64,000 bases of DNA from CAYUYV01 sp964522525 (GCA_964522525.1 CAZFWG010000014.1:3514-67513); one strand, 5' to 3'; positions 45,572-52,662 are shown, numbered from the stretch's first letter. A program made the numbers and translations. Notes: a model not told the origin generated them from the letters alone.

Positions 45572-46366
45572 ATGGCATTCAGTGATCCGTCCATGGATGT
45601 TCCCAAGATCGAACTCAAATCGGTCTGCAAGAGTTTCGGACGCAAGCGGGTCTTGAACGGCCTCAATCTGACCGTTGACGCCGGTCGTTCCCTCGTCGTG
45701 ATCGGCGGATCGGGGACGGGCAAGTCGGTCATGCTCAAATGCATTCTGGGCCTGCTCAAACCCAATTCGGGGTCGATCCAGGTGGACGGCCAGGAAACCA
45801 CGGAGATGACCGAGCGGGAACGCGACGCGCTCATGGGCAAGTTCGGCATGCTGTTCCAGGGCTCCGCCCTCTTTGACAGCCTGCCCGTCTGGCAGAACGT
45901 CGCCTTCGGTCTCATCCGCGGCAAGGGCGTCGGCCGCCGGGAGGCGAAGGAGGTGGCCATCGAAACCCTGGGCAAGGTCGGCCTGGGGCCCCAGGTGGGC
46001 GATCTCTATCCGGCGGAATTGTCCGGGGGCATGCAGAAGCGGGTGGGCCTTGCTCGCGCCATTGCCACCCATCCGGAGGTGATCTTTTTTGACGAACCGA
46101 CCACGGGCCTCGACCCGATCATGGCCGATGTCATCAATGAGCTGATCGTCGAGCGGGTCAAGGATCTGGGCGCCACCACCCTGTCCATCACCCACGACAT
46201 GGCGAGCGCGCGCAAGATCGCCGACGATGTCGCCATGATCTACAAGGGGCGGATCATCTGGCGGGGACCGGCGGCCGACATCGACAAGTCGGGCAACGAG
46301 TTCGTGGAGCAGTTCATCAACGGCCGCGCCGAAGGCCCGATCCAGATGGATGTGCTGAAGGCGTAA
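45572..46366 (+). CDS. mlaF: MlaF-type lipid ABC transporter ATPase
   Basis: 264 residues. Walker A is GGSGTGKSVMLKC, the Q-loop is in MLFQGSALFDSLPVW, the signature LSGGMQKRVGLARA and Walker B VIFFDEPTTGLDP are intact, and the switch histidine is in SITHDMASA. It powers MlaE. No mlaD, mlaC or mlaB follows; an accessory region begins directly after the stop. ATG 45572 is used; ATG 45593 is an alternative. Confidence 0.92.
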   Translation: MAFSDPSMDVPKIELKSVCKSFGRKRVLNGLNLTVDAGRSLVVIGGSGTGKSVMLKCILGLLKPNSGSIQVDGQETTEMTERERDALMGKFGMLFQGSALFDSLPVWQNVAFGLIRGKGVGRREAKEVAIETLGKVGLGPQVGDLYPAELSGGMQKRVGLARAIATHPEVIFFDEPTTGLDPIMADVINELIVERVKDLGATTLSITHDMASARKIADDVAMIYKGRIIWRGPAADIDKSGNEFVEQFINGRAEGPIQMDVLKA

Positions 46367-46373
46367 GTTCGCG

Positions 46374-46425
46374 GCCCCTTCCCTCAAAAGGCCGCTGGTT
46401 ATGGGCCCTCCAACCCGGAGACCCA
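46374..46425 (+). repeat. Left copy of a 52-bp imperfect direct repeat
   Basis: This copy starts 8 nt after the mlaF stop. It aligns without gaps to 47170-47221 with 42 of 52 identical bases. The core CTGGTTATGGG / TTGGTTATGGG is best conserved. Both copies can form a small GGTT/AACC stem. The two copies bracket the PIN/RHH toxin-antitoxin module. Confidence 0.7.
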
Positions 46426-46453
46426 AACGCCTTGTTCAAAGTCCACTCTAATA

Positions 46454-46481
46454 TTGACATCTCATAGGATGTCACTATAAT
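46454..46481 (+). promoter_or_regulatory. Consensus promoter and operator of the left toxin-antitoxin module
   Basis: Perfect hexamers TTGACA (46454-46459) and TATAAT (46476-46481) are separated by 16 nt. A perfect inverted repeat TGACATC-TCATAG-GATGTCA (46455-46474) overlaps the -35 and fills the spacer. Transcription would begin about 7 nt after the -10, at the GTG start codon itself, so the toxin mRNA looks leaderless. Confidence 0.8.
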
Positions 46482-46487
46482 GAGTGG

Positions 46488-46907
46488 GTGAAAATCGTCA
46501 TTGATACGAATGTCATTGTCGCTGCGTTTAGAAGTCGACAGGGAGCCAGCAACAGACTGCTCCGGCTTGTGGAGACGGGTGCCGTCCGCCCGCTTTGTTC
46601 TACGGCGTTGTTTCTTGAATACGAAGCCGTTCTTGGCCGCCCTGAAATTCGTGCCGTCACCGGACATTCGGTAGACGACGTACGCGCGATCATGAATGCG
46701 CTGGCAGGTTTTGCGCAGCCGGTCGATGTGCCCTTCAAACTGCGCCCCTCCCTCAAGGACGCCGATGACGAGATGGTGTTCGAGGCCGCGGTCAACGGTC
46801 GGGCGGACGCGATCGTGACCCACAACATAAAGGACTTTGCGGGGATCAAGAGGTCGGGCCTTGAGGTTCTGAAGCCCAGGCAGATCATTGAGAGGCTGAC
46901 ATCATGA
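46488..46907 (+). CDS. PIN-domain toxin (putative TA toxin component, COG1569-like)
   Basis: 139 residues beginning at GTG 46488 with the canonical PIN start KIVIDTNVIVAAF, whose aspartate binds the catalytic metal. Further acidic sites are in LFLEYEAVL, DADDEMVFEAA and the late IVTHNIKDF. PIN toxins are metal-dependent ribonucleases. The toxin gene comes first and overlaps the antitoxin by ATGA, the reverse of vapBC order. The -10 box lies only 6 nt before the start codon. Confidence 0.85.
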   Translation: MKIVIDTNVIVAAFRSRQGASNRLLRLVETGAVRPLCSTALFLEYEAVLGRPEIRAVTGHSVDDVRAIMNALAGFAQPVDVPFKLRPSLKDADDEMVFEAAVNGRADAIVTHNIKDFAGIKRSGLEVLKPRQIIERLTS

Positions 46908-47158
46908 ACAAACCTGTCCGACACAAATATCCGCTTCAATTGCCGGTATCCCTCAAGGAAATGGCTGCTCGACTTGCGGAAGAGGATGGCGTTTCCCTGA
47001 ACCAGTGGATCGTTACCGCGGTTGCCCAGAAAATCGGCGCCGTGGAAACGGCCGAAAGCTTTCTGAAAGAACGGGCCGGCCAGGCGAAACCCGGAGATCT
47101 GGGACGGTTCTTGAACCGGGCACCGGATGTGCCGCCGGACGGCGAAGATTCTCTCTGA
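46904..47158 (+). CDS. Ribbon-helix-helix antitoxin partner of the PIN toxin
   Basis: 84 residues. The N-terminal strand and two helices (YPLQLPVSLKEMAARLAEED, then GVSLNQWIVTAVAQKI) match Arc/HicB-type ribbon-helix-helix DNA-binding domains. The C-terminal part, rich in G, P and D, would bind the toxin. It overlaps the toxin stop by 4 nt. It probably represses its own promoter through the inverted repeat at 46455-46474. Confidence 0.82.
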   Translation: MNKPVRHKYPLQLPVSLKEMAARLAEEDGVSLNQWIVTAVAQKIGAVETAESFLKERAGQAKPGDLGRFLNRAPDVPPDGEDSL

Positions 47159-47169
47159 GCCGGCGACAC

Positions 47170-47221
47170 GCCCCTCCCCTCACAAAGCCGTTGGTTATGG
47201 GCGTTCTAACCGGGAGACCTA
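47170..47221 (+). repeat. Right copy of a 52-bp imperfect direct repeat
   Basis: It begins 12 nt after the antitoxin stop and aligns without gaps to 46374-46425 (42/52). It contains GGTTA-N9-TAACC, a slightly better stem than the left copy. Confidence 0.7.
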
Positions 47222-47299
47222 TTGCCTCCAGGCCCCCGAAGGCCTGACATGGGACTGCTTTTTCCGGCACTCATCCGTGCCCATTGAGGGAGAGAACCC

Positions 47300-48502
47300 A
47301 TGAGAGAGGCCGTTATCGTCTCCACCGCGCGCACCGGCATCGGCAAGGCCAATCGGGGCAGTTTCAACCAGACCCACGGGGCGGTCATGGCGGGCCACGC
47401 CCTCGCCCATGCCATCGACCGGGCGGGCATCGACGCGGGCGATGTCGAGGATTTCGTCCTGGGCTGCGGCTATCCGGAAGGCGCCACGGGCCACAATCTG
47501 GGCCGCAACGCCGCCATCAAGGCGGGCTGCCCGGTCACCACCGGCGGGACCACCATGACCCGCTACTGCGCCTCCGGCCTCCAGGCCATCGCCTATGCCG
47601 CCCAGCAGGTGATCGCCAACGGCACGCCCGTCATCGCGGCGGGCGGTGTGGAGAGCATCTCGCTCGTGGAGCGCGGTACGTTCAACACGGATCATTTCTT
47701 CGAGGAAACCCTCCTTGAAAGCCACCCGGCCCTGTGGATGACCATGATCGAGACGGCGGAGATCGTCGCCGAACGCTATGGCATCTCGCGCGAGGTCCAG
47801 GACGAATACGGCTTCCAGAGCCAGCAGCGCACGGCCGCCGCGCAAGCGGCCGGCAAATTCGACGACGAAATCGTTCCGCTTACGGTCCAATGGCATAAAT
47901 TCGACAAGGCCACCAATGAAACGACCGTGGTCGAGCACACGATCACCCAGGACGAATGCAACCGTCCCCAGACGACCCTGGAGGACCTTCAGAAGCTGGG
48001 TCCGGTCTTCGCCAACGGCCAACAGGTGAAGGAAGGCAAATTCATCACGGCGGGCAATGCGAGCCAGCTCTCCGATGGCGCCAGTGCCTGCATCATCATG
48101 GACGCCAAGGAAGCCGAACGCCGGGGCCTTCAGCCTTTGGGCATCTTCCGGGGCTTCGCCACCCATGGGGTGTCCCCGGAGGAAATGGGCATCGGCCCTG
48201 TCAAGGCGGTCCCGCGCCTGCTCGAGCGTCACGGGCTGAAAGTCGACGATATCGGCTTGTGGGAACTGAACGAGGCCTTTGCGAGCCAGTGTCTTTACTG
48301 TCGGGACACCCTCGGCATCGACAACGAGATCTACAACGTCAATGGCGGGGCCATTGCCATCGGCCACCCCTATGGCATGACGGGCGCCCGTTGTGTCGGC
48401 CATCTCCTGATCGAAGGGCGCCGCCGGGGCGTGAAATATGGCGTTGTCACCATGTGCGTGGGCGGCGGCCAGGGCGCGGCCGGACTGTTCGAGATCCTGT
48501 AA
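47300..48502 (+). CDS. Acetyl-CoA C-acyltransferase (thiolase)
   Basis: A 400-residue thiolase. The nucleophilic cysteine is in TMTRYCASGLQAIAYA; the catalytic histidine is in AIGHPYGMTGAR; the second cysteine is in VVTMCVGGGQGAAGLFE. NEAFASQCLYC is also typical. It either breaks 3-ketoacyl-CoA or condenses acetyl-CoA. It stands alone, without fadB, PHA or other partner genes, so the direction is unknown. GGGAGAG precedes ATG 47300. Confidence 0.93.
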   Translation: MREAVIVSTARTGIGKANRGSFNQTHGAVMAGHALAHAIDRAGIDAGDVEDFVLGCGYPEGATGHNLGRNAAIKAGCPVTTGGTTMTRYCASGLQAIAYAAQQVIANGTPVIAAGGVESISLVERGTFNTDHFFEETLLESHPALWMTMIETAEIVAERYGISREVQDEYGFQSQQRTAAAQAAGKFDDEIVPLTVQWHKFDKATNETTVVEHTITQDECNRPQTTLEDLQKLGPVFANGQQVKEGKFITAGNASQLSDGASACIIMDAKEAERRGLQPLGIFRGFATHGVSPEEMGIGPVKAVPRLLERHGLKVDDIGLWELNEAFASQCLYCRDTLGIDNEIYNVNGGAIAIGHPYGMTGARCVGHLLIEGRRRGVKYGVVTMCVGGGQGAAGLFEIL

Positions 48503-48511
48503 GCCGTCTTG

Positions 48512-48575
48512 GATCCTCATTTCTGATGGCGACAGCGTACCGATTGGTATGCTGTCGCCCTGCCGCGTGAGGATC
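48512..48575. terminator. Nested stem-loops between convergent thiolase and apbE
   Basis: The inner hairpin pairs 48528-48541 with 48546-48559 (14 bp with one G-T pair, loop GATT). An outer stem pairs GATCCTCA (48512-48519) with TGAGGATC (48568-48575). It sits between two convergent genes and reaches the apbE stop codon. No U-tract is present. Confidence 0.6.
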
Positions 48576-49533
48576 AATCATTGTCCAGACAGTCGTGGCG
48601 GATGCCTTGATTGTCCATCACCATGGCATGGATCCCGGCTTCCTTGATCCAGGCCAGACCCTCAAGCCCCTTGAGCATGGCGATCGTGGCGCAACTGCCC
48701 GCCACCACACAATGGGGGGCCACTACCGACACCGCGGCGAGCCCATGGACGGGCCATCCCGTGCGGGGATTGAGGATATGGGCATAGCGCACCCCGTCGA
48801 TGACGAGACAACGCTCATAGTCCCCGCTGCTGGCCACGGCACCCTTGGCAAGATCGATGGCCCCCATAATATCGTCCGAATTGCGCCCATGACGCAGGGC
48901 GACCGACCAGGGCTGGCCGTCCGCATGGGGACCGATCACCCGGATATCCCCGCCCAGATCCACCAGACCATGGTGCACCCGCCGCTGTTCCAGCAGGCCG
49001 GCGACGGTATCGGCGGCGTATTCTTTCACGATCCCGCCGAAATCGATTTCCATGCCCGGACGCCCGAAACGGATCTCGGAGCGGGTCCAGGACACGTGCT
49101 GCCATCCGATCCGCGGCAGCAGGTCATCAATCGCCTCCTGGCTCGGCAGCTGGCCTGACTTGAAATCCCAGGCGGCGCGCAACACCCCGGACGTGATGTC
49201 GAAAAGACCCTCGCTCGTCTCGTGGCAGGTTTGCGCGTAGTCGAGAAGGGCCGCGCATTCCTCGTCAATCGACACGCTTGTCCCGGCCTTCGCGGCCCTG
49301 TTGATCGATGCGAAAAAATTGTCCGGCAGGAAGCGGGAATATTTCTGCTCAAGCGCCGCGACCGCCGCCTCCGCCGCCTTGAGCGTGCGTTGGGCGGCCC
49401 AACGATCCGCTTGGTAGATCTTGATCGTGCACGGAGAGCCCATGGCCCGGAATTGCCGGACATGGAGTTTGGGGTTTCGGTTCTTAGAAGACACTTTCAA
49501 GACTGACGCCGAAACTGTTTGCGTCAAAATCAT
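48574..49533 (-). CDS. apbE: FAD:protein FMN transferase (ApbE family)
   Basis: About 319 residues; the domain starts FRAMGSPCTIKIYQ. ApbE motifs are complete: LFDITSGVLRAAW, the metal/flavin loop EIDFGGIVKEYAAD, VDLGGDIRVIG, AVASSGDYER, HILNPRTGWPV and the late GSCATIAM. The enzyme links FMN by a phosphoester to Thr/Ser of target proteins. No signal peptide is visible, so it may act in the cytosol, unlike many ApbE proteins. The ATG at 49533 follows GAGG and overlaps the DUF3570 gene end by about 50 nt. It is the last gene of the tlpA-DUF4266-DUF3570-apbE operon. Confidence 0.9.
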   Translation of the reverse strand: MILTQTVSASVLKVSSKNRNPKLHVRQFRAMGSPCTIKIYQADRWAAQRTLKAAEAAVAALEQKYSRFLPDNFFASINRAAKAGTSVSIDEECAALLDYAQTCHETSEGLFDITSGVLRAAWDFKSGQLPSQEAIDDLLPRIGWQHVSWTRSEIRFGRPGMEIDFGGIVKEYAADTVAGLLEQRRVHHGLVDLGGDIRVIGPHADGQPWSVALRHGRNSDDIMGAIDLAKGAVASSGDYERCLVIDGVRYAHILNPRTGWPVHGLAAVSVVAPHCVVAGSCATIAMLKGLEGLAWIKEAGIHAMVMDNQGIRHDCLDND

Positions 49534-50788
49534 CAACCTCGGTATTCAGACCGTCGCTGATGGCCAAGTCACCCCGCCTGATATAGCGCTGATAATAGGC
49601 ACGCACTTTGAGTGTCTTGAGGGGCGAGTCCTCGAGATTGATGGCTTTTGTCAGTTCGATGGACGGACTGAGGGCACCGAAGGCTGCCAGGCGATAGTCG
49701 CTCGAGAATGCGGCCCCCGGCCCGGTTTGTGCCGACGTGAAGAACGGCCGATAGAAGGTCGCATCGCTTTGACTGTAATAACGAATGCCCGGCACGATCT
49801 CCCAGGTGTCGCCGATTTCCTTGCGAAGCTGGGCGTTGATGGCGTGGGAATCCGTATCCCATGTATCTGCCGTATACCGATAATTGACATGTAAAGCCGA
49901 TCTGGAGCCCGCCAGGTAGGTGCTATATTGCGTGAACAGCGTGAAAATATCCCGGTCGTCCGGGCGTTCTTCCGGCAGCGTTGTTTCGGTATCCGTCAGA
50001 AAAACGCCCTTGTACTGATCACTGAGGAACCCGGTTGCACGAATATAGCTTAGACTGAGTTCCACGACACTGTTCCGGTTCAAGATGTAACTGACACCGC
50101 CCAGGAGTTCGAGCCGGTCTTTATCCTCTTCTATGTTATCACGGAAGATGAACTCCGACACCGTATCATCGGAGTAGCCGACCTGTCCGAACAGGGTCGT
50201 CCGCCCGCCTTTCAAGCGATAGTTGAAGTTCAGGCTGAAAAAGCGGGATTCATAGTCGAATTCCTGGGAGAAAGCGACAACCCCACCGATGCTGTAGCGG
50301 TCACCGAAATAGCGCAGCTCCCCCTCGATGGAGGTACGGGTGTCGTCGATTTGGCCGCGGATGAGCGCCGGATCCTGGCCCGGCGCCGCATTGGCCGCGC
50401 CGCTGGCCGAGCCAACCGCATCGGCGGAATCAGCGCTGATGGGTGAGAAGATCAGTTCTTCCCCGGTTCCGGATGCGTTCGGACGCACCGCGAAGGGGGA
50501 AGCCCCGCTGACTTCCGTCAAATGCACAAGCAGGCCAACGCGCCAGCGCTCCGAAACCGGAGCGGAGAGCACAAGGCGATCCTCCGTGATCTCGACCCGG
50601 TCGTCCGTCTCGAAATAATAGGCGCGGTTGTAGGAAAGCTCCGCATTGGGACTGTTGAAGCCCCGGTTCTGCGCCGAGGCATCATTGATGCCCGGGAGAA
50701 CCAGCGCCGCCGCAGTCAGAGCAAGGAGTCCCCTCGCCCGATCAGTTGCAGCCACAGCCACCCCCGGCAACCTGACCGCCGCCCGCAT
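49484..50788 (-). CDS. DUF3570 outer-membrane beta-barrel protein
   Basis: 434 residues. A signal peptide (GLLALTAAALVLPGINDASA) is followed by strand-rich sequence: ELSYNRAYYFETDDRVEI, SIEGELRYFGDRYSIGG, TTLFGQVGYSDDTV, SALHVNYRYTADTWDTDSH and the end SFGVSLESVF with terminal Phe. Residues 91-97 read TEVSGAS, close to the D-x-x-[ST]-G-A-[ST] motif modified by ApbE. AAAGGAAG precedes ATG 50788, which lies inside the DUF4266 gene. Function unknown; linkage to apbE suggests a flavinylated or redox-linked barrel. Confidence 0.88.
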   Translation of the reverse strand: MRAAVRLPGVAVAATDRARGLLALTAAALVLPGINDASAQNRGFNSPNAELSYNRAYYFETDDRVEITEDRLVLSAPVSERWRVGLLVHLTEVSGASPFAVRPNASGTGEELIFSPISADSADAVGSASGAANAAPGQDPALIRGQIDDTRTSIEGELRYFGDRYSIGGVVAFSQEFDYESRFFSLNFNYRLKGGRTTLFGQVGYSDDTVSEFIFRDNIEEDKDRLELLGGVSYILNRNSVVELSLSYIRATGFLSDQYKGVFLTDTETTLPEERPDDRDIFTLFTQYSTYLAGSRSALHVNYRYTADTWDTDSHAINAQLRKEIGDTWEIVPGIRYYSQSDATFYRPFFTSAQTGPGAAFSSDYRLAAFGALSPSIELTKAINLEDSPLKTLKVRAYYQRYIRRGDLAISDGLNTEVDDFDANSFGVSLESVF

Positions 50789-50969
50789 TGGCTTCCTTTG
50801 AGAAGAACAAGTGATTCTCGAAGGAAGACCGCAGATTCTGGGTGTCAGTCATCGCCTCTTTGGCTAGGATTTCCCGTTCCCAGGGCTGCACCGAGCTGGC
50901 GCATCCACCGAGAACCGTCGAGCAGAGGAAAGCGCAGGCAATCAGGCGGAAAGAATTACGCGACATCAT
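50742..50969 (-). CDS. DUF4266 small lipoprotein
   Basis: 75 residues. Lipobox VLGGC gives a lipidated cysteine, followed by ASSVQPWEREILAKEAM, a helical middle (NLRSSFENHLFFSKEA) and the glycine/cysteine end GGGQVAGGGCGCN. This pattern is the DUF4266 family. The two C-terminal cysteines could be a metal or disulfide site, possibly served by the TlpA protein encoded just upstream. GGGGGAG precedes ATG 50969, which overlaps the tlpA stop (ATGA). Its 3' end overlaps the DUF3570 start. Function unknown. Confidence 0.88.
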   Translation of the reverse strand: MMSRNSFRLIACAFLCSTVLGGCASSVQPWEREILAKEAMTDTQNLRSSFENHLFFSKEANAGGGQVAGGGCGCN

Positions 50970-51544
50970 TGTCTCCCCCGATTGTTCCGAACCGCTTCGG
51001 CGATCTGCTGTCGGATCTCTTTCCCGTCGGACGGATTGAAGCCCGAATGTTCATATAGAAATTCCCCGCCCGGACCAAATACATAGGACGACGGCATGGC
51101 ATCGACGTCGAAGCGCGTGGGACACTGACCAGTCGTATCCAGCGCCAGGGTGAAACTCGATGGATTGCGGCGGGCGAAGCGCAGGGCCTTGTCCCGCTCC
51201 GTGTCGACACTGATCGCAATCACCTCAAGCTCGTCCGGGTGAAACTCTTCCCGCAGCTCATTCATGAAGGGAAAGGAGAGCTGGCAGGGGCCGCACCAGG
51301 AGGCCCAGAAATCCAGATAAACGATTTTGCCGAGATGATCGCCCAGATCCACGGGCGTGCCATCGGCAAGGGAAACGGGCTGGCACTCCGGCAGATTGTC
51401 CGCTGCCCGAACGCCTGCCGGGCCGACGGCAAGGACCATGGTCACGGCAATGGCAAGGGCACGCACTGCCCCCTGTTTGCCGGAAGCAACCAAGCGGTGA
51501 AAGCAACGTAGCGGAGGCACTGTAAAGCTCATGGATCCACACAT
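50966..51544 (-). CDS. TlpA-like thioredoxin-fold disulfide reductase
   Basis: About 192 residues with an N-terminal export signal (VRALAIAVTMVLAVGPAGVRA) and a periplasmic thioredoxin domain. The active site is FWASWCGPC, preceded by KIVYLD; DVDAMPSSYVFGPGG holds the cis-proline region. TlpA proteins reduce or shuffle disulfides in the periplasm. First gene of the operon with DUF4266, DUF3570 and apbE. The start is uncertain between ATG 51544 and ATG 51532. Confidence 0.88.
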   Translation of the reverse strand: MCGSMSFTVPPLRCFHRLVASGKQGAVRALAIAVTMVLAVGPAGVRAADNLPECQPVSLADGTPVDLGDHLGKIVYLDFWASWCGPCQLSFPFMNELREEFHPDELEVIAISVDTERDKALRFARRNPSSFTLALDTTGQCPTRFDVDAMPSSYVFGPGGEFLYEHSGFNPSDGKEIRQQIAEAVRNNRGRQ

Positions 51545-51921
51545 TTTGATCGGATGACGTTCCCTGTTGTCATCTAAAACTCCCGCGCGGAATACAAATG
51601 AAAACATTTCAATTTAAACTTTGAGTTGTTCCCGCGGGCCGCGTTCCCGGATACCCCAATCCCCGTCTCCGTTCGTTATTTCCGCTCATCAATATGATTA
51701 CTGAACATTTTGAAACCTTCGGCATCACGGAAAAAACCGAGTGATGCCAAGGCTGAACCAAGAAACGGGCAGATCCGTGGCCCCGCCCCGCGGGGCACGC
51801 AGCGTTCGGGATAGCCCCGTCAAAACAATGACTTCACGAGCTTATCACGTCGACGAGAGAACCCCATTCCGATTTGACATTAAATCAGAGTAAGGTGGAT
51901 CCACCGCCACAGGAGGGTTAA
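51545..51921. other. Intergenic region with two stem-loops
   Basis: This stretch separates the divergent tlpA operon and the AhpD-like gene. It has GGCATCAC (51721-51728) pairing with GTGATGCC (51741-51748), and GCCCCGC (51780-51786) pairing with GCGGGGC (51790-51796). A perfect 12-bp palindrome GGTGGATCCACC lies at 51895-51906. TTGACA occurs at 51875-51880 without a good -10. It is less GC-rich than its surroundings. No gene is supported. Confidence 0.5.
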
Positions 51922-51990
51922 TGGGCGAGGACAGAGCCCGTCGATTCCCTTGCCACGGGGGCCGCCCAACCTGGCACACGGAACATATGA
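51922..51990 (+). CDS. Possible 22-residue leader peptide
   Basis: ATG 51922 follows a strong AGGAGGG site and gives MGEDRARRFPCHG, then AAQPGTRNI. Its stop overlaps a second tiny frame (ATGA). Only the ribosome-binding site and the overlap support it; it could be chance. Confidence 0.3.
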   Translation, partial: WARTEPVDSLATGAAQPGTRNI

Positions 51991-52040
51991 ACAAAATGAC
52001 ACATGAGGCAGAATGGCACATTTGTCTGCCTACACCGTAA
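51987..52040 (+). CDS. Possible 17-residue coupled small ORF
   Basis: It reads MNKMTHEAEWHICLPTP from an ATG overlapping the previous stop and ends 22 nt before the AhpD-like start. It could couple translation into that gene or be chance. Confidence 0.25.
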   Translation: MNKMTHEAEWHICLPTP

Positions 52041-52062
52041 AGGAGCAAACAGGAGAAAAGCC

Positions 52063-52662
52063 ATGCCCCATATCAACGCCAAATCACGTCGTGAACTGAT
52101 CGCCTATGAGCCCATGTTCCAGGCCGTGGAACTGGCCATGGGTTTTGTCCCCAATTCCATGCTGACCATGGCACGGGTGCCGGGACTGCTTGAGGGGTTT
52201 GCCGGGCTCGGTATGGCGGTCCTCGGGCCCGGGCGTCTTGATCCCGGCCTCAAACAGATGATCGCCCACGTGGCGAGCCGGACGGCGGGGTGTCAGTATT
52301 GCATGGCCCATACGGCCCACTCCGCCCATCGCGTTGGTGTGGATACAGACAAACTCGAAGCGATCTGGTCCTATGAGACCGATGGCCGCTTCACGGAAGG
52401 CGAGCGGGCCGCTTTGCGTCTTGCTCAGCTGGCGGCTCAAGTCCCCAATGCAACGACTCCGGCGGATTTCGAGGCTCTGAAAGCCCATTTCGACGCCGAA
52501 ACCTGCCTTGAGATCGTGGCGGTGATCAGCCTGTTCGGCTTCTTGAATCGCTGGAACGACACGCTCGCCACGCACCTCGAAGACAGCGCCCGGATGTTTG
52601 GCGAAGCCCATCTCGCGCAACAAGGGTGGCAGGCCGGCAAGCACGGGGACAGCTCTTCCTGA
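52063..52662 (+). CDS. Carboxymuconolactone decarboxylase-fold (AhpD-like) protein
   Basis: 199 residues, all-helical. The redox motif TAGCQYCMAHTAHSAHRVG carries the C-x-x-C pair and nearby histidines of AhpD-like alkylhydroperoxidases. FLNRWNDTLATHLE near the end is also typical of the CMD family. It may take part in peroxide defence or thiol redox. AGGAG lies about 9 nt before ATG 52063. Substrate and partner are unknown. Confidence 0.85.
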   Translation: MPHINAKSRRELIAYEPMFQAVELAMGFVPNSMLTMARVPGLLEGFAGLGMAVLGPGRLDPGLKQMIAHVASRTAGCQYCMAHTAHSAHRVGVDTDKLEAIWSYETDGRFTEGERAALRLAQLAAQVPNATTPADFEALKAHFDAETCLEIVAVISLFGFLNRWNDTLATHLEDSARMFGEAHLAQQGWQAGKHGDSSS

